Below are positions 1 through 6,341 of a stretch of 11,471 nt of DNA, piece after piece. Source of the stretch: JBOGJI01 sp050747865 (lineage in GTDB: Bacteria; Acidobacteriota; Thermoanaerobaculia; Multivoradales; JAHEKO01); NCBI GenBank assembly GCA_050747865.1, contig JBOGJI010000309.1, positions 1 through 11,471 of the forward strand. Direction: 5' to 3'. The number at the start of each line of letters is the position of its first letter. Position 1 is the stretch's first letter. The notes under the pieces are model-generated. The model was not told the origin of the DNA and ran no database searches. It saw only the letters and a program-made list of their open reading frames with translations. A program made the position numbers and the translations under genes.

Positions 1-1185
1 CAGGAGCTCTGCGACGTCTGCGCCGTCTCCTACGCGCAAGTCACGCGGGCGGCGCGCCTGCTGGAGGGCGACGTGCGGGTCGTCTCCCTGGAGCCGCGGG
101 GGATCGAGGACATCCTGGAGCACGTGCTGCTCGTCGGGCGGCTGACGGGGACCGAGGAGCGGGCGCAGAAAGTGGTCGCCGACGCGCGAGCCCGGCTCCA
201 GGCGCTGCGCGACGCCACTCGGGATCGACCGCGACCCCGTGTGGTGTGCATCGAGTGGCTCGACCCGATCTTCGCCGCCGGCCACTGGGTGCCGGAGCAG
301 GTCCAGGCCGCCGGCGGCGAGGAGCTGATCGGCCGTCGCGGCCAACCGTCACGCGAGGTGACCTGGGACACTGTGCTCGAGGCTCGCCCCGACTTCCTGG
401 TGCTGATGCCCTGCGGGATGCCGATCGACCGCACCCTCGGCGAGATCGACGCTCTGACGAGTCGTCCCGGGTGGCAGGATCTCCCGGCGGTGCGCGGAGG
501 ACGAGTCTATGTCGTCGACGCTTCCTCGTATTTCAACCGTCCCGGTCCTCGCGTCATCCGCGGCGCCGAAATCCTCTTCCACCTTCTCCACCCCGGCGCC
601 CACCCTCCGTGCGAGCCTCCGAGCCCTGACGAGGCGCAGCTCACGCACGGCTACAATGCGCCCATGCGCCCACCCGTGGACGAGCGACGCTTGCGCGGGT
701 TCCTCGAGCGCTTCGGGGCCCTGGTGAGCGGCGAAGGTCGACTCTACCTGACCGGCGGAGCGACGGCGCTTCTCCATGGCTGGCGGGACACGACGGTGGA
801 TATCGACTTGAGCCTCGACCCCGAGCCGACCGGCGCCTTCGAGGCCATCCGGCAGCTCAAGGACGAGCTCGGTGTCAACGTGGAGCTGGCGTCTCCGGCC
901 GATTTCCTGCCGACGCTGCCGGGGTGGCGGGAGCGCAGTCTCTTCGTCGGTCGCTTCGGCACGATCGACGTCTACCACTATGACCCCTACTCGCAAGCGC
1001 TCGGCAAGATCGAGCGCGGATACGACCGGGATCTGGCCGATGTTCGCGAGATGCTGGATCGTGGCCTGATCGACACGGTGCGCCTACGCGAGCTCTACGC
1101 AGAGATCCGCTCTCAGCTCATCCGTTTCCCCGCCGTCGAACCGGGGGCGCTGGATGCCCGCGTTCGCGAGGTGCTGGATGACTGA
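1..1185 (+). CDS. BtuF-like cobalamin-binding protein fused in frame to a DUF6036/AbiEii-like nucleotidyltransferase domain (5' partial)
   Basis: The frame is open from the first base, so the N-terminus lies outside the window; 394 residues are visible. Residues 1-~200 read as a periplasmic-binding-type cobalamin-binding domain (COG0614/BtuF family). Visible hallmarks are CDVCAVS near the start, IEWLDPIFAAGHWVPE, the WD then EARPDFLVLMPCG segment, RPGW..LPAV..GRVYVVD, and YFNRPGPR ending in LLHP. Such proteins usually end close to that point. Here a Pro-rich linker (about 20 residues) continues without a stop into a nucleotidyltransferase-fold domain. That domain has LTGGATALLHGW, the TVDIDL metal-binding Asp pair, a third acidic residue in GTIDVYHYDPY, and RDLADVREML. 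Whether cells make one fusion or two proteins is open, because an in-frame ATG lies at 664. No signal peptide can be judged. The binding-protein assignment is confident; a true fused product is less certain. Confidence 0.8.
   Translation, partial: QELCDVCAVSYAQVTRAARLLEGDVRVVSLEPRGIEDILEHVLLVGRLTGTEERAQKVVADARARLQALRDATRDRPRPRVVCIEWLDPIFAAGHWVPEQVQAAGGEELIGRRGQPSREVTWDTVLEARPDFLVLMPCGMPIDRTLGEIDALTSRPGWQDLPAVRGGRVYVVDASSYFNRPGPRVIRGAEILFHLLHPGAHPPCEPPSPDEAQLTHGYNAPMRPPVDERRLRGFLERFGALVSGEGRLYLTGGATALLHGWRDTTVDIDLSLDPEPTGAFEAIRQLKDELGVNVELASPADFLPTLPGWRERSLFVGRFGTIDVYHYDPYSQALGKIERGYDRDLADVREMLDRGLIDTVRLRELYAEIRSQLIRFPAVEPGALDARVREVLDD
652..657 (+). promoter_or_regulatory. Candidate -10 box (TACAAT) for the nucleotidyltransferase
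   Basis: TACAAT matches the sigma-70 -10 consensus at five of six positions. It lies 6 nt before the in-frame ATG at 664, so the predicted transcription start falls on or next to that ATG. No good -35 sits at 16-18 nt; the best hexamer, CTGACG at 626-631, is 20 nt away. The same hexamer is used in a better-supported extended -10 upstream of the DsbA-type gene at the other end of the window. It could be chance coding sequence. Confidence 0.35.
664..1185 (+). CDS. Possible separate start for the DUF6036/AbiEii-like nucleotidyltransferase (173 aa), nested in the longer frame
   Basis: This is an alternative reading of the second half of the longer frame. The ATG at 664 (MRPPVDERRLRGF) would give a 173-residue protein, the usual stand-alone size for this family. 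The fold signature is complete: GG at residues 31-32, Asp46 and Asp48 in VDIDL, and a third Asp at 102 in TIDVYHY, followed by K/R-rich RDLADVREML. A TACAAT box ends 6 nt before the ATG and no Shine-Dalgarno is present, which would fit a leaderless transcript. Relatives are often annotated as DUF6036 nucleotidyltransferases or AbiEii-type toxins that act by transferring nucleotides; the substrate here is unknown. Its stop overlaps the next gene's start by 8 nt, which supports functional coupling to that small gene rather than to the cobalamin-binding part. Confidence 0.5.
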   Translation: MRPPVDERRLRGFLERFGALVSGEGRLYLTGGATALLHGWRDTTVDIDLSLDPEPTGAFEAIRQLKDELGVNVELASPADFLPTLPGWRERSLFVGRFGTIDVYHYDPYSQALGKIERGYDRDLADVREMLDRGLIDTVRLRELYAEIRSQLIRFPAVEPGALDARVREVLDD

Positions 1186-1471
1186 CCAGGAGCTGCGAAC
1201 CTTGCCCGGCGGCGATCTCGTGGCGCGCGGGCTGGGCGATCTCGCCGCAGGCCGAGAGAGCCTGGAGTCGCTCCTGGTCGAGATCGCTGCGTCGCGCTTG
1301 AGGTACGCCGGGCTCGACGTGCCGGAGATCGGCCCTCGCTCGGAAGCCGCCGAGCTCCGCCTCTACAAGCGTTTGGAGGAGACGCACCCCGCCCCGTATG
1401 GCGCGTACAACTCCCTGCTGCGCCAGTTGGCCAGTTGCGCGCGAGCCTTGGAGGTGCGACCCTTGGCGTGA
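1178..1471 (+). CDS. Small helical protein paired with the nucleotidyltransferase (putative antitoxin or partner)
   Basis: This 97-residue protein starts MTDQELRTLPGG. The ATG at 1178 overlaps the upstream stop (ATGACTGA), the classic coupling arrangement; the in-frame ATG at 1154 would force a longer overlap and adds unremarkable residues. The protein has no signal peptide or membrane segment and looks entirely alpha-helical, with charged helices around LESLLVEIAASRLRYAGL and EAAELRLYKRLEE. A segment near the end, YGAYNSLLRQLASCARAL, resembles the C-terminus of small hypothetical proteins found beside DUF6036 nucleotidyltransferases. From that arrangement I infer a two-gene toxin-antitoxin-like module; which member is toxic cannot be told. 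It ends 10 bp from the convergent minus-strand operon with no terminator between them. Confidence 0.75.
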   Translation: MTDQELRTLPGGDLVARGLGDLAAGRESLESLLVEIAASRLRYAGLDVPEIGPRSEAAELRLYKRLEETHPAPYGAYNSLLRQLASCARALEVRPLA

Positions 1472-1481
1472 AGGTGTTAGA

Positions 1482-4235
1482 TCACGGGAGGCGGACGCGG
1501 GCCTCGCCAGTGCCGACGGTGACCTCTCGCTGCCAACGCTCACCGTCGACCCAGAGGCGGAACAGGTAGCGGCCGGGAGCAAGGCGGCCGAGCGAGAGAT
1601 CGCCCTCGTCGCTGAACCGGAGGGCGGCGGAGACTCCTGAGAGCAATGGGCTGAGTTCCAGACCGTCCGCGGAATGAACCGCCACCAACTCCACGGGCGC
1701 GTCGGCGCAACGCTCGGCGGGGCAAACCAGAACCACGGATGCACCGGCGGTGAGGGTGTGGGCGATTTCTTGCGGTCGACGGGGAGCTACCTGGATCTGC
1801 GAGGTGGCACCGGCTCCGGCCAGCGGGTCGGACCAGGCCACGAAGTACTCGCCTGGCGGCAGGTTCTCGAACACGCGATCCCCGGAGGTAGGCGTCGGCA
1901 TGGATTGCATGAGGTTTCCTTGGAGATCGTAGACCGTGACCGGGACGCCGGGGACGCCGGTGCCGTCAGCTCGTCTGAGGCTGACCTCGACGCGACCGGG
2001 CTCTCTTGGCTCGAGGCCGATCTGCTGGATCTGCGACTCCTCCGAGACTTCCACGCCCGGCACGCGGGTCGACCCGTATCCTTCTGCGGTGGCGACAATG
2101 TCGTACGGACCGGACTCGAGATCGTCGAATCGGAACCAGCCTTCCGGGTCGGCCGCAGTGGTGAGGTTCGCCCGGCCCGTGACGTCGAAGACCTGGACCG
2201 TTGCGGGCAGGCCGAGCCCCGAAGTCGTGTCGACGACCCGGCCCTCCAGGGGATGGCCTCGCAGGTCCATGTGTAGAGCAAAGGTCGAACGATCCGGAAG
2301 GACGAGGCTGCGGCCCATACGCCTGCCATCGGCACCGGCGTAGCCGAGCCAGACGATGCCGGGTGGAATGTCGGTGAGGACGAACGAGCCGTCCTCCGCC
2401 ACCTCGGCGGAATGTGTCGTCTCGGGCATCCCGTACGCGAGCTGCGTGTCCCCCCAGTTAACGGAGATCTTGCCCCGCCTACCGGCCGGCTCGACGGCGG
2501 ATGTCATCGTCACCGTGCCATCCGAGACGGGCAGGCCCCCGTAGGTGAGGCGACCCCGCACTTCGACCCCACCCACCTGCAGATCGAGGCGCTGCTTGGG
2601 CTGCCCTGGCGTGACCTCGACCTCCTGGGCCAGGAGCAGCCGCACTCCTGGCAGTTGCTCCCGCCCTCCTACGACCCGCACGCGGTACCGTCCCGGCGCC
2701 ACCGCCTCGAACCGATAGTGGCCCTCACCATCGCTGACCGTCACTGCCAGCGGCCGAAGGAGCTCGTTTGCCGGGTCGAACAGGCGGACCTGCAGACCGG
2801 CTCTCGCTTGACCGCTTCGATCGCTCAGTCGGCCAGCGAGCGTCACACCCTCATCGAGAAACAGGAGTCCCAGATCAACGACGCCCTCGTCCTCCAGGTC
2901 GATGAGTCGGTTCACGGTGGCGTGGCCGTCGCGCCGCCACCGCACGTGATAGCGGCCGATATCGAGACCCCCGAGTGTGAACGCACCCATGTTATCGGTG
3001 ACGGCGGTCACGACACCGCGACCCATCAGCGCCTGCATCACGGCTGCCCCGACCGGCAGGGTCTCGACCAAGACGCCTTCCAGCGGCGCTCCATCGTCAG
3101 AGTGCGCAACAGTGCCTCCGAGTCCCGCCCCCCGGCTCAGGGGAATCCCGCCCAACGGGAAGACCTGGCCGGCGCCGACTTCGATGACCGGATGTCGAAC
3201 CTCGCGATACCCTGGGACCATGAACGTCAGGGAGTAGCTCCCGGGGCCTGGCAGATCGAGGCGGAACTCATCCTCGTCGGTCTCGACCGTCCGCTGCCCT
3301 CCGCGTGTCCCGCCGTCGACGATCTGCTGGACCCATACTCGGAACTCAAAGAGAGAGTCACCCGGCTCACCCAGAAGCGTTCCGTAGACCTGCTCGGTCG
3401 GTTCCAGACGCACTTCCAGCTCGCCGGCTTCGGCGACCGTGATGGACCGTTGCCGATAGCCCACCGCACCCACGTGGAGCTCCGCCGGAAGCTCGGGAAC
3501 GGAGAGCGAGAAGCGGCCATCCGCTTCCGTGTGCGCGGTGGCTGCACCTTCCGCACGCACTTCCGCGCCTGCTACTTCCCGTCCCTGAGGGTCGATCACG
3601 TGCCCGTCCAGACGCACGCCGGACTCGAGCCGGAGCGGACCGCCGTCTTCGACCTCAATCGCACGGTCCAGGCGAAGAAATCCAGGGACGTCGACTCGAA
3701 CCTGCAAGGGCCCGTCGGCCGGGAGCCCCGCGAGCCGGAAATCTCCGCTCGGCGTGATCACCACGCATCGTTGCCAGGTCGCGCTGCGCCCCACCCACTC
3801 GACCGCAAAACGGCCGCTTGCACACACGGTCCCACCCGACGGCAGATCTCCGGACTCGACTGTCTCGACGGAGCCCGACCAGCTCCTGCCGGCGTCGAGC
3901 TTGATCTCGGACATCTCGCCGGTCGCGCCTGGCCGAAACACCGTGGGGGCAAAGGCCCGATGGTCGACGAGCACGGCCACCTGCTGCAGGAGAGGAACCC
4001 GAATCGGCGCGATGCCGTGCCCATCGGTGATGCCCCGAGCGAGCGGCGGAGCGGGGATGGAGCCTTCCGTGGCTCCTGCAGCTTCCACGACAACGACCTG
4101 CGCGTCCGCCACGGGTCGGCCCGCGATGTCGACGACTCGCAGCGGTTCGCCCGCGGCAGGAGATGCACCGCCAAACGCAGGGAGCAACCCGAGCCCGATG
4201 GTGATACGTAGGAGACGCTTACGGACGCGAGTCAT
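1482..4235 (-). CDS. Exported multi-domain protein with about ten carboxypeptidase-regulatory-like / SpaA-like beta-sandwich modules
   Basis: The protein is 917 residues from the ATG at 4235, chosen because it puts a signal peptide at the N-terminus: basic MTRVRKRLLR, a hydrophobic stretch to about residue 21, and a cleavage region in ASPAAGEP. The frame stays open upstream to 4460, but those residues overlap the preceding gene and look non-coding. The rest is a chain of roughly 80-100-residue modules (about 31-115, 116-205, 207-278, 280-366, 371-462, 464-555, 557-655, 662-742, 748-830, 832-917). Modules repeat the pattern G-x-V/L-x-D..G.pv.ga.V, then DG.F.l..lppG.Y.v......G, typical of the carboxypeptidase regulatory-like superfamily. 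No catalytic domain, sortase motif or C-terminal anchor is visible. Cys pairs occur at 138/157 and 838/843. It is the last gene of the exported four-gene operon and overlaps its neighbour by 17 nt. A structural, adhesive or ligand-binding surface role is inferred. Confidence 0.88.
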   Translation of the reverse strand: MTRVRKRLLRITIGLGLLPAFGGASPAAGEPLRVVDIAGRPVADAQVVVVEAAGATEGSIPAPPLARGITDGHGIAPIRVPLLQQVAVLVDHRAFAPTVFRPGATGEMSEIKLDAGRSWSGSVETVESGDLPSGGTVCASGRFAVEWVGRSATWQRCVVITPSGDFRLAGLPADGPLQVRVDVPGFLRLDRAIEVEDGGPLRLESGVRLDGHVIDPQGREVAGAEVRAEGAATAHTEADGRFSLSVPELPAELHVGAVGYRQRSITVAEAGELEVRLEPTEQVYGTLLGEPGDSLFEFRVWVQQIVDGGTRGGQRTVETDEDEFRLDLPGPGSYSLTFMVPGYREVRHPVIEVGAGQVFPLGGIPLSRGAGLGGTVAHSDDGAPLEGVLVETLPVGAAVMQALMGRGVVTAVTDNMGAFTLGGLDIGRYHVRWRRDGHATVNRLIDLEDEGVVDLGLLFLDEGVTLAGRLSDRSGQARAGLQVRLFDPANELLRPLAVTVSDGEGHYRFEAVAPGRYRVRVVGGREQLPGVRLLLAQEVEVTPGQPKQRLDLQVGGVEVRGRLTYGGLPVSDGTVTMTSAVEPAGRRGKISVNWGDTQLAYGMPETTHSAEVAEDGSFVLTDIPPGIVWLGYAGADGRRMGRSLVLPDRSTFALHMDLRGHPLEGRVVDTTSGLGLPATVQVFDVTGRANLTTAADPEGWFRFDDLESGPYDIVATAEGYGSTRVPGVEVSEESQIQQIGLEPREPGRVEVSLRRADGTGVPGVPVTVYDLQGNLMQSMPTPTSGDRVFENLPPGEYFVAWSDPLAGAGATSQIQVAPRRPQEIAHTLTAGASVVLVCPAERCADAPVELVAVHSADGLELSPLLSGVSAALRFSDEGDLSLGRLAPGRYLFRLWVDGERWQREVTVGTGEARVRLP

Positions 4236-4776
4236 TGGGAGGTTCGGTGAACGACCGCGTCCAGAGCACCTCGTCATAGATCGCCTCTTCGGAGACAGTT
4301 GGCGGGAGACTGCGCAAGAGCAGGAGCTCCCCCTTCCCGCTCCAGACCTCGAGGCGAGGTCGGGGCGTAACGCGATCTTCTCGTAACCAATTGCCACTTG
4401 AAACACGAACAAGTGTGCCCGGAAAGGCCTGGCCGAAGATTCCCCGCTCGACCAGCGCATCGGAAAACGCTTCCGGCAACAGCGTCCGCACGACTAGGTC
4501 CGGAAAGTCACCTTGGAGGCGCTCGAGCGCCTGAACGAGCCGCACCTCCTGCGGCGTGCAGGCTTCGATGCGAGGTGCAAACAGGATCACCCAACGCGTC
4601 TCGTCCGGCGAAAGGTCGGAGAGTACGCTTTCCGCTCCATCTCCGAAGAGACGAGCGCGAGGATGGACGAACGCCTCCTGCGCGAAGATGGTGGCTCCTG
4701 TCAGGAGCTGTATCGCCGCGAGGAACGCGCCACAGAGTCTTCCCGGCTCCCGCGTCTCACCCGCATAGTTTCTCAT
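4219..4776 (-). CDS. Exported thioredoxin-fold-like protein lacking a CXXC motif
   Basis: The protein is 185 residues from the ATG at 4776 (MRNYAGETREPG). That ATG overlaps the upstream stop as ATGA, so translation is probably coupled; in-frame starts at 4794 (ATG) and 4818 (GTG) are alternatives. A signal peptide is plausible: residues 14-31 are hydrophobic (CGAFLAAIQLLTGATIF), with cleavage near FAQEA. The mature part starts like a TlpA/redoxin-type domain. It has a strand RWVILFAP (61-68), a loop with a single Cys73 in EACTPQEV, an amphipathic helix, a second strand DLVVRTLL, and a possible cis-Pro loop in AFPGTLV (117-123). The usual two-cysteine active site is absent, so redox catalysis is doubtful; a binding or chaperone role is possible. 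It sits between the propeller gene and the long modular gene. Fold assignment is from pattern only. Confidence 0.82.
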   Translation of the reverse strand: MRNYAGETREPGRLCGAFLAAIQLLTGATIFAQEAFVHPRARLFGDGAESVLSDLSPDETRWVILFAPRIEACTPQEVRLVQALERLQGDFPDLVVRTLLPEAFSDALVERGIFGQAFPGTLVRVSSGNWLREDRVTPRPRLEVWSGKGELLLLRSLPPTVSEEAIYDEVLWTRSFTEPPNDSRP

Positions 4777-5972
4777 GAGTCGAAGCGTCCGCATCGTGAA
4801 GACAGATCCGTTACCCACTCGTCAGGGTTCTCGATCCACGCGGCGGGAACCATGACAGCACGGCGGATCGCCTGCTGACCCGGACCCACCACGGGTCCCT
4901 TCTCGACGATCGCCCAGTCGACGCTGCCGGGTACCACCACGATATGGTTGCTGCTCGTAGGCAACTGAATCGATCGGACAAGCACGTCCTTCTCGGGGTC
5001 GATCTGGTGCAGCATCCATCGGGTGCCTCCCGTGGACTGCGGCTGTCGCGTCACAAGGAAGAGTTGGTCGCGGTACCCTAGCAATCCCGTCGGCGTTCGC
5101 GCTCTTTCCAGCAACCCGAAGAACGCCACTGAATCTGCCGACCCTCGTACAGCCGGCAGCACCGGCATCTCATCAAAGCCCTCCGGGAAACTGGCGAGCT
5201 CGCGAACTACGGGAATGATCTGAGCTATGCGCGGTTCATTGTCGAAGCGAAGCGCGTAAACGGAGTCGCCGACCACCGCAACGGCGGGATTGGCGACCCC
5301 GTAGTGCTGAAGGAGAGATTCAGTAGTACCACCAAGCCACTCCATGACTTCGATCTGAGGACGGCCCCCAAGAGTCAACCTGCCTATCCCTAGCCGTGCA
5401 GCTGTGCCGTCCATGGCGTTTACGACACCGATGACCTCATCCGAGCCGCGGCCTACAATGGAGCTAATCGTCATCACGTGGGCAGCTTGGTCTCCCGCGG
5501 ACATTCTGTCCAGCACGGGCAGCTCACGTAAGCGCCAACTGCGCGTCGGCACGAGATCATCGTCGAGGCGAACCACGCGATCTGCTCGGTCAACTAGGAG
5601 GAACTGGTCACCAAGTCGTGTGATGTCGCCCGGGTACTCGAACTCCAGGGCTCCCCCTCCCGGCTGCGCCACAGCGCCCGAATCCGATCCGTCTCGCGCG
5701 AAGTGCAGCAGTCGACCGCCCCCCACGTCCGCCAGAATGAGTCTCTCGCCGTTCTCCGTCCAGGTGCCCCAGAAGGTCCAACGCGGGGCCGGATCGAGAT
5801 CGACGACTCGGCAGACCATCTCGTCGGAGCGCGCGACCGCGGCCGGCATGACGCAGCTCGCGAGAGCGGCCGCCAAGGAGGCTGCAGTGAGGCTCGATGC
5901 ACACCAACCGCACACGGCATTTCTCTCGCGCCGATGAGGCCGCGGGAGCACGGCGCGCTTGCGGGCGGTCAT
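4773..5972 (-). CDS. Exported six-bladed beta-propeller-like protein, probable lipoprotein
   Basis: The protein is 399 residues from the ATG at 5972, four bases after the stop of the Cys-rich gene; a GTG at 6038 in frame would place junk residues ahead of the export signal. The N-terminus is strongly basic (MTARKRAVLPRPHRRER), followed by a hydrophobic segment ending LAAALASC, which fits a lipobox with Cys40 as the lipidated residue. A type I cleavage after AAVA is the alternative. The mature part shows repeated blade-like strands typical of NHL/6-bladed propellers: GERLILADVGGGRLLHFARDG, then GGGALEFEYPGDIT, DQFLLVDRADRVVRLDD, DSVYALRF, DQLFLVT and WMLHQID. Cys54 and Cys394 lie at the two ends of the propeller and could close it with a disulfide. 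No catalytic motif is visible. It probably binds a ligand or partner outside the inner membrane; the partner is unknown. Confidence 0.87.
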   Translation of the reverse strand: MTARKRAVLPRPHRRERNAVCGWCASSLTAASLAAALASCVMPAAVARSDEMVCRVVDLDPAPRWTFWGTWTENGERLILADVGGGRLLHFARDGSDSGAVAQPGGGALEFEYPGDITRLGDQFLLVDRADRVVRLDDDLVPTRSWRLRELPVLDRMSAGDQAAHVMTISSIVGRGSDEVIGVVNAMDGTAARLGIGRLTLGGRPQIEVMEWLGGTTESLLQHYGVANPAVAVVGDSVYALRFDNEPRIAQIIPVVRELASFPEGFDEMPVLPAVRGSADSVAFFGLLERARTPTGLLGYRDQLFLVTRQPQSTGGTRWMLHQIDPEKDVLVRSIQLPTSSNHIVVVPGSVDWAIVEKGPVVGPGQQAIRRAVMVPAAWIENPDEWVTDLSSRCGRFDS

Positions 5973-5976
5973 GGAG

Positions 5977-6276
5977 CTACGGGTTATCGTCGAACGGACC
6001 GCAATGCGGGGTCTCGCAGCCCTCCCCACCCCCGTCACCGGGGCAGGTTACCGTACAATGGGTGCAGTCATAAGGATAATCAACGGTACAGGTGTCGAAC
6101 CACAGGCTAAAATGCCAATGGTCGTCACATTCAGTGTCGCAGTCAGGCTGCGACCAAACCGCGCCTGTGGAGCCAGCCAGCATGCCGAGAGCCACCAGCA
6201 TGAGCACCGCCACCCAATTGCGGGCGACAGACCCCCATCTGTTGCTAGCCGCTGGGGACTTCTTTCTCGTTCTCAT
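5977..6276 (-). CDS. Small secreted protein with eight cysteines, first gene of the exported operon
   Basis: The protein is 99 residues. The ATG at 6276 is fixed by a strong Shine-Dalgarno (AAGGAGGG) with normal spacing. The first 42 residues form a signal peptide: basic MRTRKK and arginines up to residue 19, a hydrophobic core WVAVLMLVALGMLAG, and cleavage around GAVWSQ. The mature peptide (about 57 residues) is acidic and aromatic and holds Cys46, 50, 63, 71, 74, 78, 87 and 92. These include a CxxxC pair, a CTHCTVTC cluster (CxxCxxxC), and three His residues. An even cysteine count suggests either four disulfides or a metal site. I do not recognise the family. Heading an operon with a propeller lipoprotein and a thioredoxin-like protein, it could be the secreted or surface-held product that the others handle. 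It looks like a real gene by its start signal, signal peptide and coupling to the next gene. Confidence 0.82.
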   Translation of the reverse strand: MRTRKKSPAASNRWGSVARNWVAVLMLVALGMLAGSTGAVWSQPDCDTECDDHWHFSLWFDTCTVDYPYDCTHCTVTCPGDGGGEGCETPHCGPFDDNP

Positions 6277-6280
6277 GGTG

Positions 6281-6288
6281 CCCTCCTT
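6281..6288 (-). promoter_or_regulatory. Strong ribosome binding site for the Cys-rich gene
   Basis: On the minus strand AAGGAGGG ends four bases before the ATG at 6276, and the AGGAGG core has near-ideal spacing. It decides the start of the small secreted protein. The three downstream genes have no comparable site and begin at overlaps or after 4 nt, so they probably rely on translational coupling. Confidence 0.85.
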
Positions 6289-6292
6289 GTGT

Positions 6293-6326
6293 GGCGACTC
6301 GGGTGAGCCAACTCTCCAAAGTCGCC
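6293..6326 (-). promoter_or_regulatory. Perfect 7-bp leader hairpin (inverted repeat) before the operon's first RBS
   Basis: GGCGACT and AGTCGCC form a perfect 7-bp stem (6320-6326 with 6293-6299) around a 20-nt loop. The stem ends four bases before the Shine-Dalgarno. It lies fully inside the predicted 5' leader of the four-gene operon. It has no U-tract, so it is not a standard terminator. It may stabilise the mRNA or hold the RBS in an accessible or regulated state. Confidence 0.5.
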
Positions 6327-6341
6327 GTGTCAGTTTCTCCA

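Noticed and set aside
2412..4211. Plus-strand open frame of about 600 codons opposite the modular exported protein
   Set aside because: The minus strand shows regular repeated beta-sandwich patterns and a signal peptide; the opposite frame has neither domain nor start signal.
4236..4460. Upstream extension of the modular protein by 75 residues
   Set aside because: The extension overlaps the preceding gene by more than 200 bp and hides the signal peptide that begins at the ATG at 4235.
6050..6058. GTACAAT on the plus strand as a promoter
   Set aside because: It lies inside the Cys-rich coding sequence, faces no plus-strand gene and has no -35.
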